Origin: Candidatus Ishikawaella capsulata Mpkobe
GTDB taxonomy: Bacteria; Pseudomonadota; Gammaproteobacteria; Enterobacterales; Enterobacteriaceae
Assembly (NCBI RefSeq): GCF_000828515.1
Contig: NZ_AP010872.1
Location: 567,222 to 631,221, forward strand
DNA: 64,000 bases
Reading direction: 5' to 3'
The translations under genes were made by a program, and so were the position numbers. A model generated the notes under the pieces. The model was not told the origin of the DNA and did not search any database. It saw nothing but the letters and a program-made list of their open reading frames with translations. Shown piece by piece: positions 29,809-41,610 of this stretch (position 1 is its first letter; each line of letters opens with the position of its first letter).

Positions 29809-32800
29809 TTAAGTAACAAGATTTTCTTGCTCTTCTAGTTCTATATTGATACCTAATGATCTTATTTCTTTCAATAATACATTGAATGATTCAGGCATTC
29901 CAGGGTCCATCCGATGATTCCCATCAACAATATTCTTATACATTGTAGTCCGTCCATTTACATCATCAGATTTCACAGTCAGCATTTCTTGTAAAGTGTA
30001 AGATGCACCATAAGCTTCTAGTGCCCATACTTCCATCTCTCCAAAACGCTGTCCTCCAAATTGAGCTTTACCACCTAATGGTTGCTGGGTAACAAGACTA
30101 TAAGATCCTGTAGAACGGGCATGCATTTTATCATCTACTAAATGATTGAGTTTTAACATATACATATAACCAACAGTAACAGGTCGTTCAAATTGTTCAC
30201 CAGTTTGCCCATCAAAAAGTTTTATTTGACCAGACTGAGGCAAATCACCTAATTCAAGCAAATTTTTAATTTCTTCTTCTTCTGCACCATCAAATACAGG
30301 TGTAGCAATTGGCATTCCTGCTTTTAAATTTTTTGCCAAACGTAATATTTCATTATCAGAAAAATTACTTAAATCTACTTTTTGTTGGATATTATTACCG
30401 ATATTGTAAGCCTTCTGCATGAATTCTCGTAATTTAGAAACTTTTTCTTGTTTTTTTAACATCTCATTAATTTTGTTACCAATGCCCTTGGCTGCCATTC
30501 CTAAATGAGTTTCTAATATTTGACCTATGTTCATGCGCGATGGAACACCTAAAGGATTTAACACAATATCTACAGGTACGCCATGCTCATCATAAGGCAT
30601 ATCTTCAATAGGATTTATCTTAGATATCACTCCTTTATTTCCGTGACGTCCAGCCATTTTATCACCAGTTTGTATCTGCCTTTTAACGGCTAAATAAACC
30701 TTAACAACTTTCATTACTCCAGGAGCTAACTCATCACCTTGAGTTATTTTATATTGTTTAGTATTAGTCTTAGTCTTTTTATCAAATTCATTTTTTAATA
30801 ACTTATATTGTGTAACTAATTGTGATAATTCATTTTGCTTATCTTTATCCGTTAATTTGAATTTCATCAACTTTTCCGGCGATAAACTTTCTATTTTATT
30901 AATTTCTATTTTATTAACAATTAGAATATCTTTAATACGACGAAGTAACCCAGCCTCCATAATGTTAAATTCTTCAAATAAATCTTTGTTTGGTTTAACT
31001 TGCATGGTTCCCATTGCAAGTCCACGTTGATCTTTTTCTATACCATCTCTCGTAAACATTTGAACATCAATAACAGTTCCAGATAATCCATTTGGTACTC
31101 GAAGAGATGAATCTTTTACATCTGAAGCTTTTTCACCGAAAATGGCTCTTAAAAGTTTCTCCTCGGGTGTTAGTTGAGTTTCACCTTTTGGAGTTACTTT
31201 ACCGACTAATATATCTCCCTCAGTAACTTCCGCTCCGATATACACAATGCCAGATTCATCTAATTTCGCAAGAGCTGCTTCTCCTATATTAGGAATGTCA
31301 GCAGTAATTTCTTCTGCTCCTAATTTAGTATCCCTAGACAAGCAAGACAATTCTTGGATATGAATAGTAGTAAACCTATCTTCTTGTACTACTCTTTCAG
31401 AAATTAAGATAGAATCTTCAAAATTGTAACCATTCCAAGGCATAAAAGCAACTCGCATATTTTGTCCTAAGGCTAATTCACCAAGATCAGTAGAGGATCC
31501 ATCTGCTAAAACATCACCTCTCTCAATGATTTCTCCTAAACGAACACAGGGCATTTGATTAATACAAGTATTTTGATTCGAACGAATATATTTAGTTAAA
31601 TTATAAATATCAATACCTGCTTCTCCTAAAAATCGTTCCTTTTCATTTGCTTTAACAACAATACGTGCTGCATCGACATACTCAACTAAACCACTACGTT
31701 TTGCAATCACAGTTACTCCAGAATCAATTGCTACAACCCTTTCCATACCGGTTCCTACTAATGGCTTATCAGCACGTAAAGTTGGTATGGCTTGACGTTG
31801 CATATTTGCGCCCATTAGGGCACGATTAGCATCATCATGTTCTAAAAAAGGAATTAAAGAAGCACCTACAGAAACTATTTGCTGAGTAGATACATCCATG
31901 TAATGAATTTGTTCAGGAGGAAATAAACTAGATTCACCTTTATTTCTACAAGTTATTAAATCATCTAGAAAATGTCCGTTATCGTCTACTTGGGCATTAG
32001 CTTGAGCTATAACGTAATTACTCTCTTCAATAGCAGAAAGATAATGAATGTCTTCAGCAGAAACGACACCATTAACAACCAGACGATAAGGAGTTTCTAA
32101 AAATCCATACTCATTAGTACGCGCATACACAGATAAAGAATTTATTAAACCAATATTAGGACCTTCTGGTGTTTCAATAGGACACACTCTTCCATAATGA
32201 GTCGGATGAACATCTCTTACTTCAAATCCAGCTCTTTCTCGAGTTAATCCACCAGGTCCTAAAGCAGAAATACGACGTTTATGTGTAATTTCAGAGAGAG
32301 GATTATTTTGATCCATAAATTGTGAAAGTGGACTAGAACTAAAAAATTCTTTTATTGCGGCTGAAATAGGTTTAGCATTAATCATATCTTGAGGCATAAT
32401 GTTATCTAATTCACCCAATGATAAACGTTCTTTTACCGCACGCTCCACACGAATCAAACCAAGTCGTAATTGATTTTCAGTCATTTCCCCAACAGAACGT
32501 ATACGACGGTTACCCAGATGGTCAATATCGTCAATTTCTGCTTTACCATTCCGGATATCAATAAGTTTTTTCATTACACTTATAATATCATTTTTGCTTA
32601 AGGTGGAAGGACCATCCACTTCATCACGAAGTAGTGATTTATTTAATTTCATACGACCAACTACTGAAAGATCATATCTTTCTTCTAAGGAAAAGATATT
32701 TTCGAATAGCTGTTCAGCTGCTTCACGAGTAGGTGGTTCTCCAGGACGCATTATGCGATAAATTTCTACTATAGCACTCAATCTATCATGACTTGGATCA

Positions 32801-33852
32801 ATACTTAAGGTTTCTGAAATATAAGGACCATTATCAAGATCGTTAGTAAATATGGTTTCAATAGTATTGAATCCATATCTTTTTAGATTATCTAATATCT
32901 CTGATGATAATGGCATGTTAGCTGCTACTAGACATTCACCATTCGCTATGTAGTCTTTAGCTACCACTTTACCTAACAAATATTCATTTGGTACTTCAAT
33001 ATATTGGATATTATTTTGTTCTAATTGACGTATATGTCTACTGGTTATACGTTGGCCTTGTGATATATATGTAGTACCATTATATTCAATATCAAAAGAA
33101 GCCGTTTCTCCTCTTAGACGTTCAGGTATGAGCTCCATTTTGAATTTATTTTCATATCTCTTAAAACAGACTTTTTCAAAAAAAATATTTAAAATTTGCT
33201 TTACAGAATAATTTAATGCTCTGAGAAGAATAGTAGCTGGTAGCTTGCGACGACGATCTATACGAACAAAAAGATGATCTTTAGAATCAAATTCAAAATC
33301 AAGCCATGAACCTCTATAAGGAATTATACGTGCATGGTAAAGTACTTTGCCTGAAGCATGAGTTTTTCCTTTATCACTATCAAAAAATACACCAGGACTA
33401 CGATGTAACTGAGACACTATAACACGTTCAATACCATTAATGATAAAAGTGCCGTGTTCTGTCATAAGAGGTATTTCACCCATATATACTTCTTGTTCTT
33501 TAATATGTTTTACAGTAATTTCTAATGCATCTGGATCGTAAATTACCAAACGCAATTTCACACGAAGGGGAACAGAATAGGTTATTCCTCGCATATGGCA
33601 TTCTTGTACATCAAATAAGGCTTCACCCAAGCGATAACTTACATATTGTAGTTCAGCGTTATCGTTGTAACTTTTTATAGGAAATATGGACCGCAAAGCA
33701 GCTTCCAAACCATATTGACCTTTTGGATCGTGTTCAATAAATTTTTGAAATGAATCAAGTGGTACAGAAAGTAGATAAGGTACATCTAATACCTTCGGAC
33801 GCTTACCAAAAGATTTACGGATACGTTGTTTTTCGGTATAGGAGTAAACCAT
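29809..33852 (-). CDS. rpoB: RNA polymerase beta subunit
   Basis: This 1347-residue RpoB (E. coli 1342) has all major regions. The rifampicin-binding cluster region reads [18 protein letters not shown] near residue 513, with the serine, glutamine, aspartate and histidine positions associated with rifampicin sensitivity kept. The lineage-specific insertions typical of Enterobacterales appear present, since total length is conserved. Upstream lies a 263-base spacer to rplL. The ribosome binding site GAGGAACCC directly before ATG is the same as in E. coli. Confidence 0.99.
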   Translation of the reverse strand: MVYSYTEKQRIRKSFGKRPKVLDVPYLLSVPLDSFQKFIEHDPKGQYGLEAALRSIFPIKSYNDNAELQYVSYRLGEALFDVQECHMRGITYSVPLRVKLRLVIYDPDALEITVKHIKEQEVYMGEIPLMTEHGTFIINGIERVIVSQLHRSPGVFFDSDKGKTHASGKVLYHARIIPYRGSWLDFEFDSKDHLFVRIDRRRKLPATILLRALNYSVKQILNIFFEKVCFKRYENKFKMELIPERLRGETASFDIEYNGTTYISQGQRITSRHIRQLEQNNIQYIEVPNEYLLGKVVAKDYIANGECLVAANMPLSSEILDNLKRYGFNTIETIFTNDLDNGPYISETLSIDPSHDRLSAIVEIYRIMRPGEPPTREAAEQLFENIFSLEERYDLSVVGRMKLNKSLLRDEVDGPSTLSKNDIISVMKKLIDIRNGKAEIDDIDHLGNRRIRSVGEMTENQLRLGLIRVERAVKERLSLGELDNIMPQDMINAKPISAAIKEFFSSSPLSQFMDQNNPLSEITHKRRISALGPGGLTRERAGFEVRDVHPTHYGRVCPIETPEGPNIGLINSLSVYARTNEYGFLETPYRLVVNGVVSAEDIHYLSAIEESNYVIAQANAQVDDNGHFLDDLITCRNKGESSLFPPEQIHYMDVSTQQIVSVGASLIPFLEHDDANRALMGANMQRQAIPTLRADKPLVGTGMERVVAIDSGVTVIAKRSGLVEYVDAARIVVKANEKERFLGEAGIDIYNLTKYIRSNQNTCINQMPCVRLGEIIERGDVLADGSSTDLGELALGQNMRVAFMPWNGYNFEDSILISERVVQEDRFTTIHIQELSCLSRDTKLGAEEITADIPNIGEAALAKLDESGIVYIGAEVTEGDILVGKVTPKGETQLTPEEKLLRAIFGEKASDVKDSSLRVPNGLSGTVIDVQMFTRDGIEKDQRGLAMGTMQVKPNKDLFEEFNIMEAGLLRRIKDILIVNKIEINKIESLSPEKLMKFKLTDKDKQNELSQLVTQYKLLKNEFDKKTKTNTKQYKITQGDELAPGVMKVVKVYLAVKRQIQTGDKMAGRHGNKGVISKINPIEDMPYDEHGVPVDIVLNPLGVPSRMNIGQILETHLGMAAKGIGNKINEMLKKQEKVSKLREFMQKAYNIGNNIQQKVDLSNFSDNEILRLAKNLKAGMPIATPVFDGAEEEEIKNLLELGDLPQSGQIKLFDGQTGEQFERPVTVGYMYMLKLNHLVDDKMHARSTGSYSLVTQQPLGGKAQFGGQRFGEMEVWALEAYGASYTLQEMLTVKSDDVNGRTTMYKNIVDGNHRMDPGMPESFNVLLKEIRSLGINIELEEQENLVT

Positions 33853-33870
33853 AGGGTTCCTCAGCTGGCT
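33853..33870 (-). promoter_or_regulatory. Conserved rpoB ribosome binding site
   Basis: On the minus strand the bases before the rpoB ATG read CAGCTGAGGAACCCT, nearly the same as the E. coli rpoB leader. In spacers that have otherwise drifted to AT-rich sequence, this retention suggests strong selection on rpoB translation. The rest of the 263-base rplL-rpoB spacer shows a GC-richer patch at 34062-34090 where E. coli has its partial terminator. No convincing stem was seen there. Confidence 0.6.
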
Positions 33871-34115
33871 GACAAGTAGATCTATTTTTAATTTTTCTTA
33901 AAAATAATGCTTAATTATATAAATTTTCTCTAAAAAATTATTTAATACTTACTCATTAAGTAATTAAATACTAACAATTTAATTACCCTTTTATAAAATA
34001 TATGCAAATAAAAACATCGTAAATAATAAATTTCATATTATCTTATCTTACATAAGTAGACCGATGGATATTTCACCCACCAGCCCACAATTATTTATGA
34101 ACAGCAAAATAAATT

Positions 34116-34478
34116 TTATTTAACTTCTACCTCCGCGCCAGTATCTTTTATAGTTGCTTCTAAAGCTGAGGCATCTGTTTTACTAATGCCTTCTTTAATG
34201 ACAACTGGAGCAGATTCAACTAGATCTTTAGCTTCTTTTAGTCCTAATCCAATTGCACTACGTACAGCTTTAATTACAGCTACTTTGTTCGGACCAATGG
34301 ACTTGAGTATAACATCAAATTCTGTTTTTTCTTCAACAACTTCAGCATCTGGAGCACTAGCTACAGCAACAGCAGCAGAAACGCCAAATTTTTCTTCCAT
34401 AGCCGAAATTAATTCTGCTACTTGCATAACGGACATATTAGCAATAGCTTCTAAAATATTGTCTTTAGTGATAGACAT
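34116..34478 (-). CDS. rplL: Ribosomal protein bL12 (L7/L12)
   Basis: This is the 120-residue stalk protein that recruits translation factors (E. coli 121). The N-terminal dimer domain begins [17 protein letters not shown], followed by an alanine-rich hinge. The C-terminal domain has the conserved KVAVIKAVR and [12 protein letters not shown] helices. The start is placed at ATG 34478 by homology; the frame extends upstream to 34499 without support. It is the last gene of the L10 operon before rpoB. Confidence 0.97.
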   Translation of the reverse strand: MSITKDNILEAIANMSVMQVAELISAMEEKFGVSAAVAVASAPDAEVVEEKTEFDVILKSIGPNKVAVIKAVRSAIGLGLKEAKDLVESAPVVIKEGISKTDASALEATIKDTGAEVEVK

Positions 34479-34525
34479 GAAATTATCCCTAAGAATCAAA
34501 AAAAATACATGATAAAACTATAATA

Positions 34526-35029
34526 TCAAGTTGATACCATTGCTTTTGCATCACGAATAGCACTTAAAGTACGGACCATTCTGCCTGCGATGGCCTCTTT
34601 CAGAGTCGCAATTAAACGTGCTAGAGCTTCTTTATAAGTCGGTAAATTTGCTAAAAAATCAATTTGTGTAGCTGAGATTAAGTTACCTTCAAACGCTGCT
34701 GCCTTAATTTTTAAATTTGGATTTTTTTGAGAAAATTCTTTAAAAAGACGAGCAGCAGCCCCTGGATGTTCCATAGAGCATGCAATTAAACTTGGTCCAA
34801 TAAATATATCTTTTAAGCATTCAAATTGAGAACCCATAATAGCTTGACGTAATAATGTATTACGTACTACTTTCATGTAAACACCTACATTCCGGGCTAA
34901 TTGACGTAGTTCAGTCATCTTATCTGAAGTAACACCTTTGCTATCTATAATAACAGCAGATAGTGCTGTTTTAACTACTTCGCTAACTTCAGCAACAATA
35001 GATTGTTTCTCTTTAAGATTTAATACCAT
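34526..35029 (-). CDS. rplJ: Ribosomal protein uL10
   Basis: This 167-residue L10 anchors L7/L12 dimers at the ribosomal stalk (E. coli 165). It keeps VRNTLLRQA near residue 56 and [14 protein letters not shown] near 86. The C-terminal helix that binds L12 is present and slightly altered. In E. coli the L10-L12 complex represses its own mRNA leader. The 268-base spacer upstream could hold the equivalent site, and the ribosome binding sequence CCAGGAGCAAAAGCTA is very close to that of E. coli. Confidence 0.96.
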   Translation of the reverse strand: MVLNLKEKQSIVAEVSEVVKTALSAVIIDSKGVTSDKMTELRQLARNVGVYMKVVRNTLLRQAIMGSQFECLKDIFIGPSLIACSMEHPGAAARLFKEFSQKNPNLKIKAAAFEGNLISATQIDFLANLPTYKEALARLIATLKEAIAGRMVRTLSAIRDAKAMVST

Positions 35030-35297
35030 TAGCTTTTGCTCCTGGAATCTTATTACTTATTAGAATATGTATCTCCAAAATTAAATTTTATTTGCCAACT
35101 AATTTTTAAAATTACTTTTGAATAAGTAAAAAGCTTGCTCAAAATATTAATTTATATTATTACTTTATCTGAATATAAAAATTTTGAATATTTTGTTTTT
35201 TTTATATGCGTAGTAGCACATTTCACTTGTGCACTTATTTGTTAAGCTATACAAATAGCTATAGTTTAAATATAATATTTACTATTTTCAAGAATAT
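35030..35297 (-). promoter_or_regulatory. rplJ leader region with conserved ribosome binding site
   Basis: This 268-base spacer between rplA and rplJ corresponds to the E. coli segment holding the rplJ promoter and the L10-binding leader. The last 20 bases before rplJ (CCAGGAGCAAAAGCTA then ATG) are nearly the E. coli sequence. The rest has drifted to AT-rich DNA, and I could not trace the full L10-binding fold. Autogenous control may be weakened. Confidence 0.5.
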
Positions 35298-36002
35298 TTA
35301 ATTTGATAATACATTTAAGCTAGTTCTATCAATGTTAATAGCAGGACCCATAGTAGTTGACAGACTAACTTTTTTAAAGTATATCCCTTTTGTGTGCACA
35401 GGTTTTACTGTTTGTAAATTTTTTAATAAGGCATCTAAATTTTCTATTAATTGTATAACTTCAAAATTTACTTTACCAATACTTGTATGAATTATTCCAT
35501 TTTTATCATTACGATAACGCACTTGACCTGATTTTGCCTTTCTAACTGCTTCAGCAATATTAGATGTTATAGTACCCATTTTAGGATTTGGCATTAATCC
35601 CCGGGGTCCTAAAATTTGACCAATTTGGCTTACAATGGTCATAGCATCTGGAGCAGCAATTGCAACATCAAAGTTTATTTCACCTTGCTTAATTTTTTCT
35701 ACTAAATCATCCATCCCTACCAAATCAGCACCAGCATCTTCAGCTTCTCGGGCACTAATTCCCTGAGCGAACACTGCTATACGTGTTAATTTTCCCGTAC
35801 CATGGGGTAAAATAGTCGCTCCACGAATATTTTGATCAGATTTCTTAGGGTTAATACCAAGATTTACCGATACATCTATACTTTCTATAAAATTGGGACT
35901 TTTCAGTTCTTTTAATAGAATAATAGCTTCATTTACATCATATGCTTTAGTAACGTCAATTTTACTACGCATAGCACGCCTACGCTTACTTAATTTAGAC
36001 AT
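35298..36002 (-). CDS. rplA: Ribosomal protein uL1
   Basis: This 234-residue protein, equal in length to E. coli L1, binds 23S rRNA at the mobile stalk near the E site. Conserved segments include LPHGTGK near residue 70, [13 protein letters not shown] near 130 and [15 protein letters not shown] near 160. ATG 36002 ([11 protein letters not shown]) is preferred over 36008 by homology, leaving two bases after the rplK stop. In E. coli L1 represses its own operon by binding the rplK leader. Confidence 0.97.
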   Translation of the reverse strand: MSKLSKRRRAMRSKIDVTKAYDVNEAIILLKELKSPNFIESIDVSVNLGINPKKSDQNIRGATILPHGTGKLTRIAVFAQGISAREAEDAGADLVGMDDLVEKIKQGEINFDVAIAAPDAMTIVSQIGQILGPRGLMPNPKMGTITSNIAEAVRKAKSGQVRYRNDKNGIIHTSIGKVNFEVIQLIENLDALLKNLQTVKPVHTKGIYFKKVSLSTTMGPAINIDRTSLNVLSN

Positions 36003-36004
36003 AT

Positions 36005-36433
36005 TCAACCCTCTACCATTAAGCCTATAGAACGAGCTGTACCTTCTATCGATTTTATCATAGCTTCAATATTTGCACCTGTCATATCGGCTGATTTAGT
36101 TTGTGCAATTTCACGCAATTGAATACTAGTTATTGTACCAACTTTATCTTTGTTCGGCTGGCTAGATCCAGTATTAATACCGGCAGCTTTTTTCAATAAA
36201 ACCGCTGCGGGGGGCGTCTTTGTCACAAATGTAAATGAGCGGTCAGAATACACAGTTATAATCACCGGAATAGGCAGGCCTTTTTCTAAAACAGCAGTTT
36301 GCGCATTAAATGCCTTGCAAAATTCCATAATATTAACGCCTTGTTGTCCTAAAGCTGGACCTACAGGTGGACTAGGGTTAGCCATTCCTGCTGCAACTTG
36401 CAGTTTGACACAAGCTTGTACTTTTTTAGCCAT
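36005..36433 (-). CDS. rplK: Ribosomal protein uL11
   Basis: This 142-residue L11, the same length as in E. coli, forms the GTPase-associated centre. The proline-rich segment [21 protein letters not shown] near residue 20 and the C-terminal rRNA-binding domain with [12 protein letters not shown] near 92 are intact. It is coupled to rplA. The spacer to nusG is 57 bases, so the whole secE-nusG-rplKA run may be one transcript. Confidence 0.97.
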   Translation of the reverse strand: MAKKVQACVKLQVAAGMANPSPPVGPALGQQGVNIMEFCKAFNAQTAVLEKGLPIPVIITVYSDRSFTFVTKTPPAAVLLKKAAGINTGSSQPNKDKVGTITSIQLREIAQTKSADMTGANIEAMIKSIEGTARSIGLMVEG

Positions 36434-36490
36434 TCAATTTCCTTCTTCTAAGGCAAATATTTAAAATTAGATATTCATGAAAATAAATCA

Positions 36491-37039
36491 TTAATTAAAT
36501 TTTTCTACTTGAGAAAAATTTAATTCAAAAGGTGTGGTACGTCCAAAAATAGATACAGCAAGCTTTAAACGACTTTTTTCATAATCTACTTCTTCTACTA
36601 CTCCATTAAAATCCGAAAAAGGGCCTTCTTTAACACGAACTACTTCTCCTGGTTCAAATATAGTTTTTGGCCTAGGTTTCTCAGCTATTTTTTGTAGACG
36701 AGTTAGAATCACATTTGCTTCTTTATCACTAAGAGGTAATGGTTTATCAGGACTACCCCCAATAAAACCTAGAACACGTGGTACATGACGAACTAAATGC
36801 CAACTATCCTCATTCATTATCATTTGTACCAAAACGTATCCTGGGAAAAACTTCCTTTCAGTTTTGCGACGGTGACCACTACGTATTTCAATAATTTCTT
36901 CGGTGGGGACTATAACTTCACCAAAAAACTGTTCCATCTTATGGAGTTTTATATGTTCCCGCAATGATTGAACTATGTGACCTTCAAATCCAGAAAATGC
37001 TTGTACAACATACCATCTTTTTTGAGAACTTGCCAACAT
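36491..37039 (-). CDS. nusG: Transcription elongation factor NusG
   Basis: This 182-residue NusG (E. coli 181) has an N-terminal NGN domain beginning [16 protein letters not shown] and a C-terminal KOW domain with [20 protein letters not shown]. It supports processive transcription, Rho-dependent termination and coupling to ribosomes. It starts 14 bases after the secE stop, as in the ancestral secE-nusG operon. Confidence 0.97.
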   Translation of the reverse strand: MLASSQKRWYVVQAFSGFEGHIVQSLREHIKLHKMEQFFGEVIVPTEEIIEIRSGHRRKTERKFFPGYVLVQMIMNEDSWHLVRHVPRVLGFIGGSPDKPLPLSDKEANVILTRLQKIAEKPRPKTIFEPGEVVRVKEGPFSDFNGVVEEVDYEKSRLKLAVSIFGRTTPFELNFSQVEKFN

Positions 37040-37053
37040 TTTTATAACCTTAA

Positions 37054-37431
37054 TTATAACTCAGTAATAAAAGATAAAATACGAACTAGCATCCTATCTA
37101 ACCCCCATATAATAATTGACATTACTATTGTGACCGCCAGAATAATGAATGTAGTTTGAATGCTTTCTTGACAGGTAGGCCACACGACTTTACCTATTTC
37201 ATTTTGTGCTTCATTAGCAAATAACAAAAGTGCTTTGCCTTTGGTTGTTAAGAATAACATTACACATGTTGCTATTATTAGCAACAATGTTATTAGTATA
37301 CTCATATGAGTAATATGTAAATAATACTTACTTCCGACTGCGAGAAGAAATAGTCCAACTACACTAATCCATTTTATTCTTTCTAACCATAATTTATTTC
37401 CTTTTGCTTGATTTTCAGAATTAGCATTCAT
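37054..37431 (-). CDS. secE: Preprotein translocase subunit SecE
   Basis: This 125-residue SecE keeps the three-helix form of enterobacteria (E. coli 127). Two membrane segments lie near residues 20-60. The essential amphipathic stretch [14 protein letters not shown] near 75 is followed by the third transmembrane helix. The start is ATG 37431 (MNANSEN), seven bases after AGG, and it is preferred over the GTG two codons upstream. It works with SecY and SecG, which are not in this window. Confidence 0.94.
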   Translation of the reverse strand: MNANSENQAKGNKLWLERIKWISVVGLFLLAVGSKYYLHITHMSILITLLLIIATCVMLFLTTKGKALLLFANEAQNEIGKVVWPTCQESIQTTFIILAVTIVMSIIIWGLDRMLVRILSFITEL

Positions 37432-37579
37432 AAACACACCTAGTGTATCAATATTATTTTATTTATTAATAATAATTAAGCAATAATTTTGTTATATGCT
37501 ACGCTGAATTTCCATTCCACCTAAAATGTGGTATCTATTTAAGATGAAAAAAGAACAATATTTACGTTACGATATCGTC

Positions 37580-37609
37580 AAAGGGCACTGCATTAAATAA
37601 TGCCCTTTT
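37580..37609 (-). terminator. Stem-loop terminator after tuf
   Basis: The inverted repeat AAAGGGCA (37580-37587) / TGCCCTTT (37601-37608) lies 26 bases past the tuf stop. Its loop is 13 bases. On the minus strand only three T follow, while the plus strand has a four-T run, so termination may be modest. Position supports an end of the tRNA-tuf transcript ahead of secE. Confidence 0.6.
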
Positions 37610-37634
37610 AATATGACATCTAAACATATCCTTA

Positions 37635-38819
37635 TTAAGCAATAATTTTAGAAACAACACCTGCTCCTACAGTGCGACCACCTTCACGAATCGCGAAATG
37701 TAATCCCTCATCCATAGCAATTGGATTAATAAGAGTAACAACTATTTTAATATTATCTCCCGGCATCACCATTTCAATCCCTTCTGGAAGCTCAATTGTA
37801 CCCGTTACATCTGTAGTTCTAAAATAAAATTGAGGTCTATAACCTTTAAAAAAGGGTGTATGACGTCCACCTTCTTCTTTGGAAAGAACATAAACTTCTG
37901 ATTCAAATTTTGTATGTGGTTTAATAGAGCCTGGTTTAGCTAATACTTGACCGCGTTCAATGTCTTCTCTTCTAACCCCCCGCAGTAAGATACCTACATT
38001 CTCTCCTGCTTGTCCCTGATCAAGCAGTTTACGAAACATTTCCACTCCGGTACAAGTAGATTTTACAGTATCTTTTATACCTACTATTTCAACTTCATCA
38101 CCTACTTTAATAATGCCACGCTCCACACGACCTGTAACTACAGTACCACGACCTGATATTGAAAAAACATCTTCAATAGGCAATAAGAAAGGTTTTTCAA
38201 TTGCTCTTAGAGGATCTGGAATGTAAGTGTCTAAGTAATTAGCTAATTCAAGTATTTTTTCTTCCCACTCTACATTACCTTCTAAAGCTTTCAAAGCAGA
38301 ACCCCGTATAATTGGAGCTGTATCTCCAGGGAAATCATACTGTGATAATAAATCACGCACCTCCATTTCCACTAACTCCAGTAATTCCTCATCATCTACT
38401 AAATCACATTTATTTAAATAGACTATAATATGAGGTACACCTACTTGTCTTGCTAGTAATATATGTTCGCGGGTTTGCGGCATTGGACCATCAGTTGCAG
38501 CAACAACTAATATAGCACCATCCATTTGTGCTGCACCAGTAATCATATTTTTTACATAATCAGCGTGTCCTGGGCAATCAACATGGGCATAATGACGAAT
38601 AGATGTTTCATATTCTACATGAGAAGTATTAATAGTGATACCACGAGCTTTTTCTTCAGGGGTGTTATCAATTTGATCGAATGCACGCGCCTGCCCACCA
38701 AATTTTTTGGATAGAACAGTTGTTATTGCTGCAGTTAATGTGGTTTTACCGTGGTCCACGTGCCCTATAGTACCCACATTTACATGCAGTTTTTTACGTT
38801 TAAATTGCTCTTTCGCCAT
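37635..38819 (-). CDS. tuf: Elongation factor Tu
   Basis: This 394-residue EF-Tu has the same length as E. coli TufA and TufB. The P-loop [10 protein letters not shown] is near residue 19, DCPGH near 81 and NKCD near 136. It delivers aminoacyl-tRNA to the ribosome. Position after the Thr-Gly-Tyr-Thr tRNA cluster identifies it as the tufB locus. Whether a second copy exists cannot be told from this window. Confidence 0.99.
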   Translation of the reverse strand: MAKEQFKRKKLHVNVGTIGHVDHGKTTLTAAITTVLSKKFGGQARAFDQIDNTPEEKARGITINTSHVEYETSIRHYAHVDCPGHADYVKNMITGAAQMDGAILVVAATDGPMPQTREHILLARQVGVPHIIVYLNKCDLVDDEELLELVEMEVRDLLSQYDFPGDTAPIIRGSALKALEGNVEWEEKILELANYLDTYIPDPLRAIEKPFLLPIEDVFSISGRGTVVTGRVERGIIKVGDEVEIVGIKDTVKSTCTGVEMFRKLLDQGQAGENVGILLRGVRREDIERGQVLAKPGSIKPHTKFESEVYVLSKEEGGRHTPFFKGYRPQFYFRTTDVTGTIELPEGIEMVMPGDNIKIVVTLINPIAMDEGLHFAIREGGRTVGAGVVSKIIA

Positions 38820-38848
38820 CGTTTGTCCCTCTAAGACAAGAACAATGA

Positions 38849-38921
38849 TGCTGATACCCAGAATTGAACTGAGGACCTCACCCTTACCAAGGGTGTGCTC
38901 TACCTACTGAGCTATATCAGC
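38849..38921 (-). tRNA. thrT: tRNA-Thr (GGT)
   Basis: A cloverleaf on the minus strand begins GCTGATATAGCTCAG and ends GTATCAGCA. The anticodon GGT is at 38886-38888 within CTTGGTAAG. It is the first tRNA upstream of tuf, as thrT in E. coli. The CCA end is not encoded, because TTG follows the discriminator base after a T. Confidence 0.95.
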
Positions 38922-38926
38922 AGGTA

Positions 38927-39001
38927 TGGAGCGAACAACGGGAATCGAACCCGTATCATCAGCTTGGAAGGCTGAGGTAATAACCATTATACGATGCTCG
39001 C
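38927..39001 (-). tRNA. glyT: tRNA-Gly (TCC)
   Basis: The minus-strand cloverleaf begins GCGAGCATCGTATAATGG and has anticodon TCC in CTTCCAA. The CCA end is encoded (38927-38929). Only five bases separate it from tRNA-Thr(GGT), so the two are processed from one transcript. Order and sequence match E. coli glyT. Confidence 0.95.
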
Positions 39002-39143
39002 ATCTGAGGAATTGGCTACTTGTCTTGTGCATAGTTTTAATAAATTTATAAATTGTCTAATCGTTACCAATTTCTTATAAAAGAAATTTTTTCTTTTATA
39101 AGAACAGGTTTTACCTAACTTTATAACAATAGAATAACAGAGA

Positions 39144-39228
39144 TGGTGGTGGGAGAAGGATTCGAACCTTCGAAGTCTATGACGACAGATTTACAGTCTG
39201 CTCCCTTTAACCACTCGGGAATCCCACC
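39144..39228 (-). tRNA. tyrU: tRNA-Tyr (GTA)
   Basis: This is an 85-base class II tRNA with a long variable arm, beginning GGTGGGATTCCCGAG. The anticodon GTA is in CTGTAAA, and the CCA end is encoded at 39144-39146. It lies between tRNA-Gly and tRNA-Thr(TGT), as tyrU does in E. coli. The 142-base gap to tRNA-Gly is wider than in E. coli and contains an imperfect AAGAAATT/AATTTCTT-type repeat near 39075-39100. Confidence 0.95.
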
Positions 39229-39231
39229 TGA

Positions 39232-39605
<374 letters not shown>

Positions 39606-40577
39606 TTAATCTTTTTGTTGTATACGTAATGAAATATCACCACTAACCCAAGATTTAATCTTTCCATTTGCCTGTTCTAACAATAGACGTCCTTGCCTAT
39701 CGATACCACGTGATATTCCATATACTTCTTGATTAGCTAACAATAATTTAACAGGTCTGTTAATAAAATTATCTAATTTCAACCAACGTTTAATAAACGC
39801 GTTAAAACCTTGCTGTTCAAATTGATACAATGAATAACGTAAATGATTAATTAGCTGGGCCGCTAGTTCATTACGATTAATCTGAATACCCGCTGCATCT
39901 AGATTGATCCAATTTTGATTAATAAGTAAGTTATTTGAAGTATACATTGAAATATTAATACCTATGCCAATAACAATTTTAGCTGTATCTCCTGTTGCTC
40001 CTATAAGCTCAACTAAAATACCTCCTACTTTACGATCATATAAATAAATGTCATTTGGCCATTTTACTCTGATATCTGTTATTCCTATTTTCCATAAAAC
40101 CTCTGCTAAAATAACACTAACAACCAAACTTAATCCTACAACAGATTCTGGTCCTTGATCTAGGCGCCAGTACATGGAAAGATATAAATTAGCGCCAAAT
40201 GGTGAAAACCATTGTCTACCTCTCCGCCCCCGCCCTGCTTGTTGGTATTCAGCTATACAAGTATCTCCGGACTGAAGAATATCTATTCTTTCTAATAAAT
40301 ATTGATTTGTAGAATCGACAATATTAATAATTGATATACTCGGGTTATTTAATTTAGATAAAATCATAACAGAATCAAGTAATTGTATAGGAGTTAATAA
40401 AATATACCCTTGACTAGGCATACTATGAATATTTAAACCCCATTCTTTTAATTGAGAAATATGCTTATTGACGGCCGCTCGACTTATACCTAATATTCTG
40501 CCTAATTTTTCTCCAGAATACATATTTCCATCAGATAGAAAAGTAATTAATTTAAGTTTGATGCTACAATCTATCAC
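39606..40577 (-). CDS. birA: Biotin-protein ligase / biotin operon repressor BirA
   Basis: The product has 323 residues from a GTG at 40577 (E. coli 321). The N-terminal winged helix (GISRAAVNKHISQLKEWG near 30) shows that the DNA-binding half is kept. The ligase domain carries the biotinyl-AMP loop GRGRRGRQW near 117 and KWPNDIYL near 176. GTG 40577 is chosen over the upstream TTG at 40589 because it is preceded by GAGGT and gives seven residues before LKLI, as in E. coli. The start overlaps the murB end by 14 bases. It biotinylates acetyl-CoA carboxylase. Confidence 0.95.
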   Translation of the reverse strand: MIDCSIKLKLITFLSDGNMYSGEKLGRILGISRAAVNKHISQLKEWGLNIHSMPSQGYILLTPIQLLDSVMILSKLNNPSISIINIVDSTNQYLLERIDILQSGDTCIAEYQQAGRGRRGRQWFSPFGANLYLSMYWRLDQGPESVVGLSLVVSVILAEVLWKIGITDIRVKWPNDIYLYDRKVGGILVELIGATGDTAKIVIGIGINISMYTSNNLLINQNWINLDAAGIQINRNELAAQLINHLRYSLYQFEQQGFNAFIKRWLKLDNFINRPVKLLLANQEVYGISRGIDRQGRLLLEQANGKIKSWVSGDISLRIQQKD

Positions 40578-41610
40578 AAAGTACCTCAAGTGCGTTTACT
40601 TCACCTTTCATACCGATGAAGGTTACTTCTGGTTCTAACCATATATTGAATCTATTACCTACAGTCTGACGCACATGTTGTGCTAATTTAATAATATCTT
40701 TAGGTGTCGCATTATTTTTATTAATCAATACTAAAGCTTGATGTTTATAAACTTCTGCATCACCATAACTAAAGCCTTTAAGATTGCATTGTTCAATTAG
40801 CCAAGCAGCACTAATCTTAATTTTGGCAAAATTATCCCTGATCAACCAATAAGGAATTTCAGGCCATAAGGCAGATAAAGACTTAAATGTATCTGTGTTT
40901 ACTAAAGGATTTTTAAAAAAACTACCTACATTACCTATGAACCGGTAATCTGGTAGTTTCTTATTTCTTATTTGACATATTTTTTGATATATATCATGAG
41001 CTGTTACAGTTTTACTACAAAGATAATTCAAGCTTTCATAGGATAAAATAGGTTTCCATTTTTTTTTTAATTTTAAACCAACAGATGTCACTAAAAAATT
41101 TTTTTTACAGATGTTTTTAAAAATACTAGAACGATAATGAAAGTCACATTCATTACAATATATTCGCTTAATTTTGCCTCTTTGAAGATTTAAAAGATCG
41201 ACATAGTTACATACATCCTGGAATTCTAATCCATAAGCTCCAATATTTTGTATAGGTGCTGCTCCTGTAAGACCTGGAATCATTGCGAGATTTTCTAGCC
41301 CAAAAATACCTTTTCTTAATGTTTGTTTAATTAACTCATGCCAATTTTCTCCAGCCCCAACGTGAATATACCAATATTCTAATGTTTCTTTGTATTCTAT
41401 CCCCTTAATCCTATTAATAACAACGGTACCAGAAAAATTATTTAAAAATAAAATATTGCTCCCATTACCTAATAATAAAAATGGCTTATTGGTTAACTGA
41501 CTGAATTGCCAAGCATTTAAAACTATTTCTGGAGTTTTAGCTAGAATTAATAATTCTGCAAAAATATTCAATTTAAATGTATTAAAATCTTTTAAAGAAA
41601 AAGTGAACAT
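40564..41610 (-). CDS. murB: UDP-N-acetylenolpyruvoylglucosamine reductase MurB
   Basis: This 348-residue FAD enzyme reduces UDP-GlcNAc-enolpyruvate to UDP-MurNAc in peptidoglycan synthesis (E. coli 342). FAD-binding segments are LLGNGSNILF near 46 and IPGLTGAAPIQNIGAYG near 110. The catalytic serine lies in GNVGSFFKNP near 225 and the glutamate in LEPEV near 330. It overlaps birA, as is typical. Together with mrdA and mrdB it shows that a cell wall is still made. Confidence 0.96.
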   Translation of the reverse strand: MFTFSLKDFNTFKLNIFAELLILAKTPEIVLNAWQFSQLTNKPFLLLGNGSNILFLNNFSGTVVINRIKGIEYKETLEYWYIHVGAGENWHELIKQTLRKGIFGLENLAMIPGLTGAAPIQNIGAYGLEFQDVCNYVDLLNLQRGKIKRIYCNECDFHYRSSIFKNICKKNFLVTSVGLKLKKKWKPILSYESLNYLCSKTVTAHDIYQKICQIRNKKLPDYRFIGNVGSFFKNPLVNTDTFKSLSALWPEIPYWLIRDNFAKIKISAAWLIEQCNLKGFSYGDAEVYKHQALVLINKNNATPKDIIKLAQHVRQTVGNRFNIWLEPEVTFIGMKGEVNALEVLCDRL

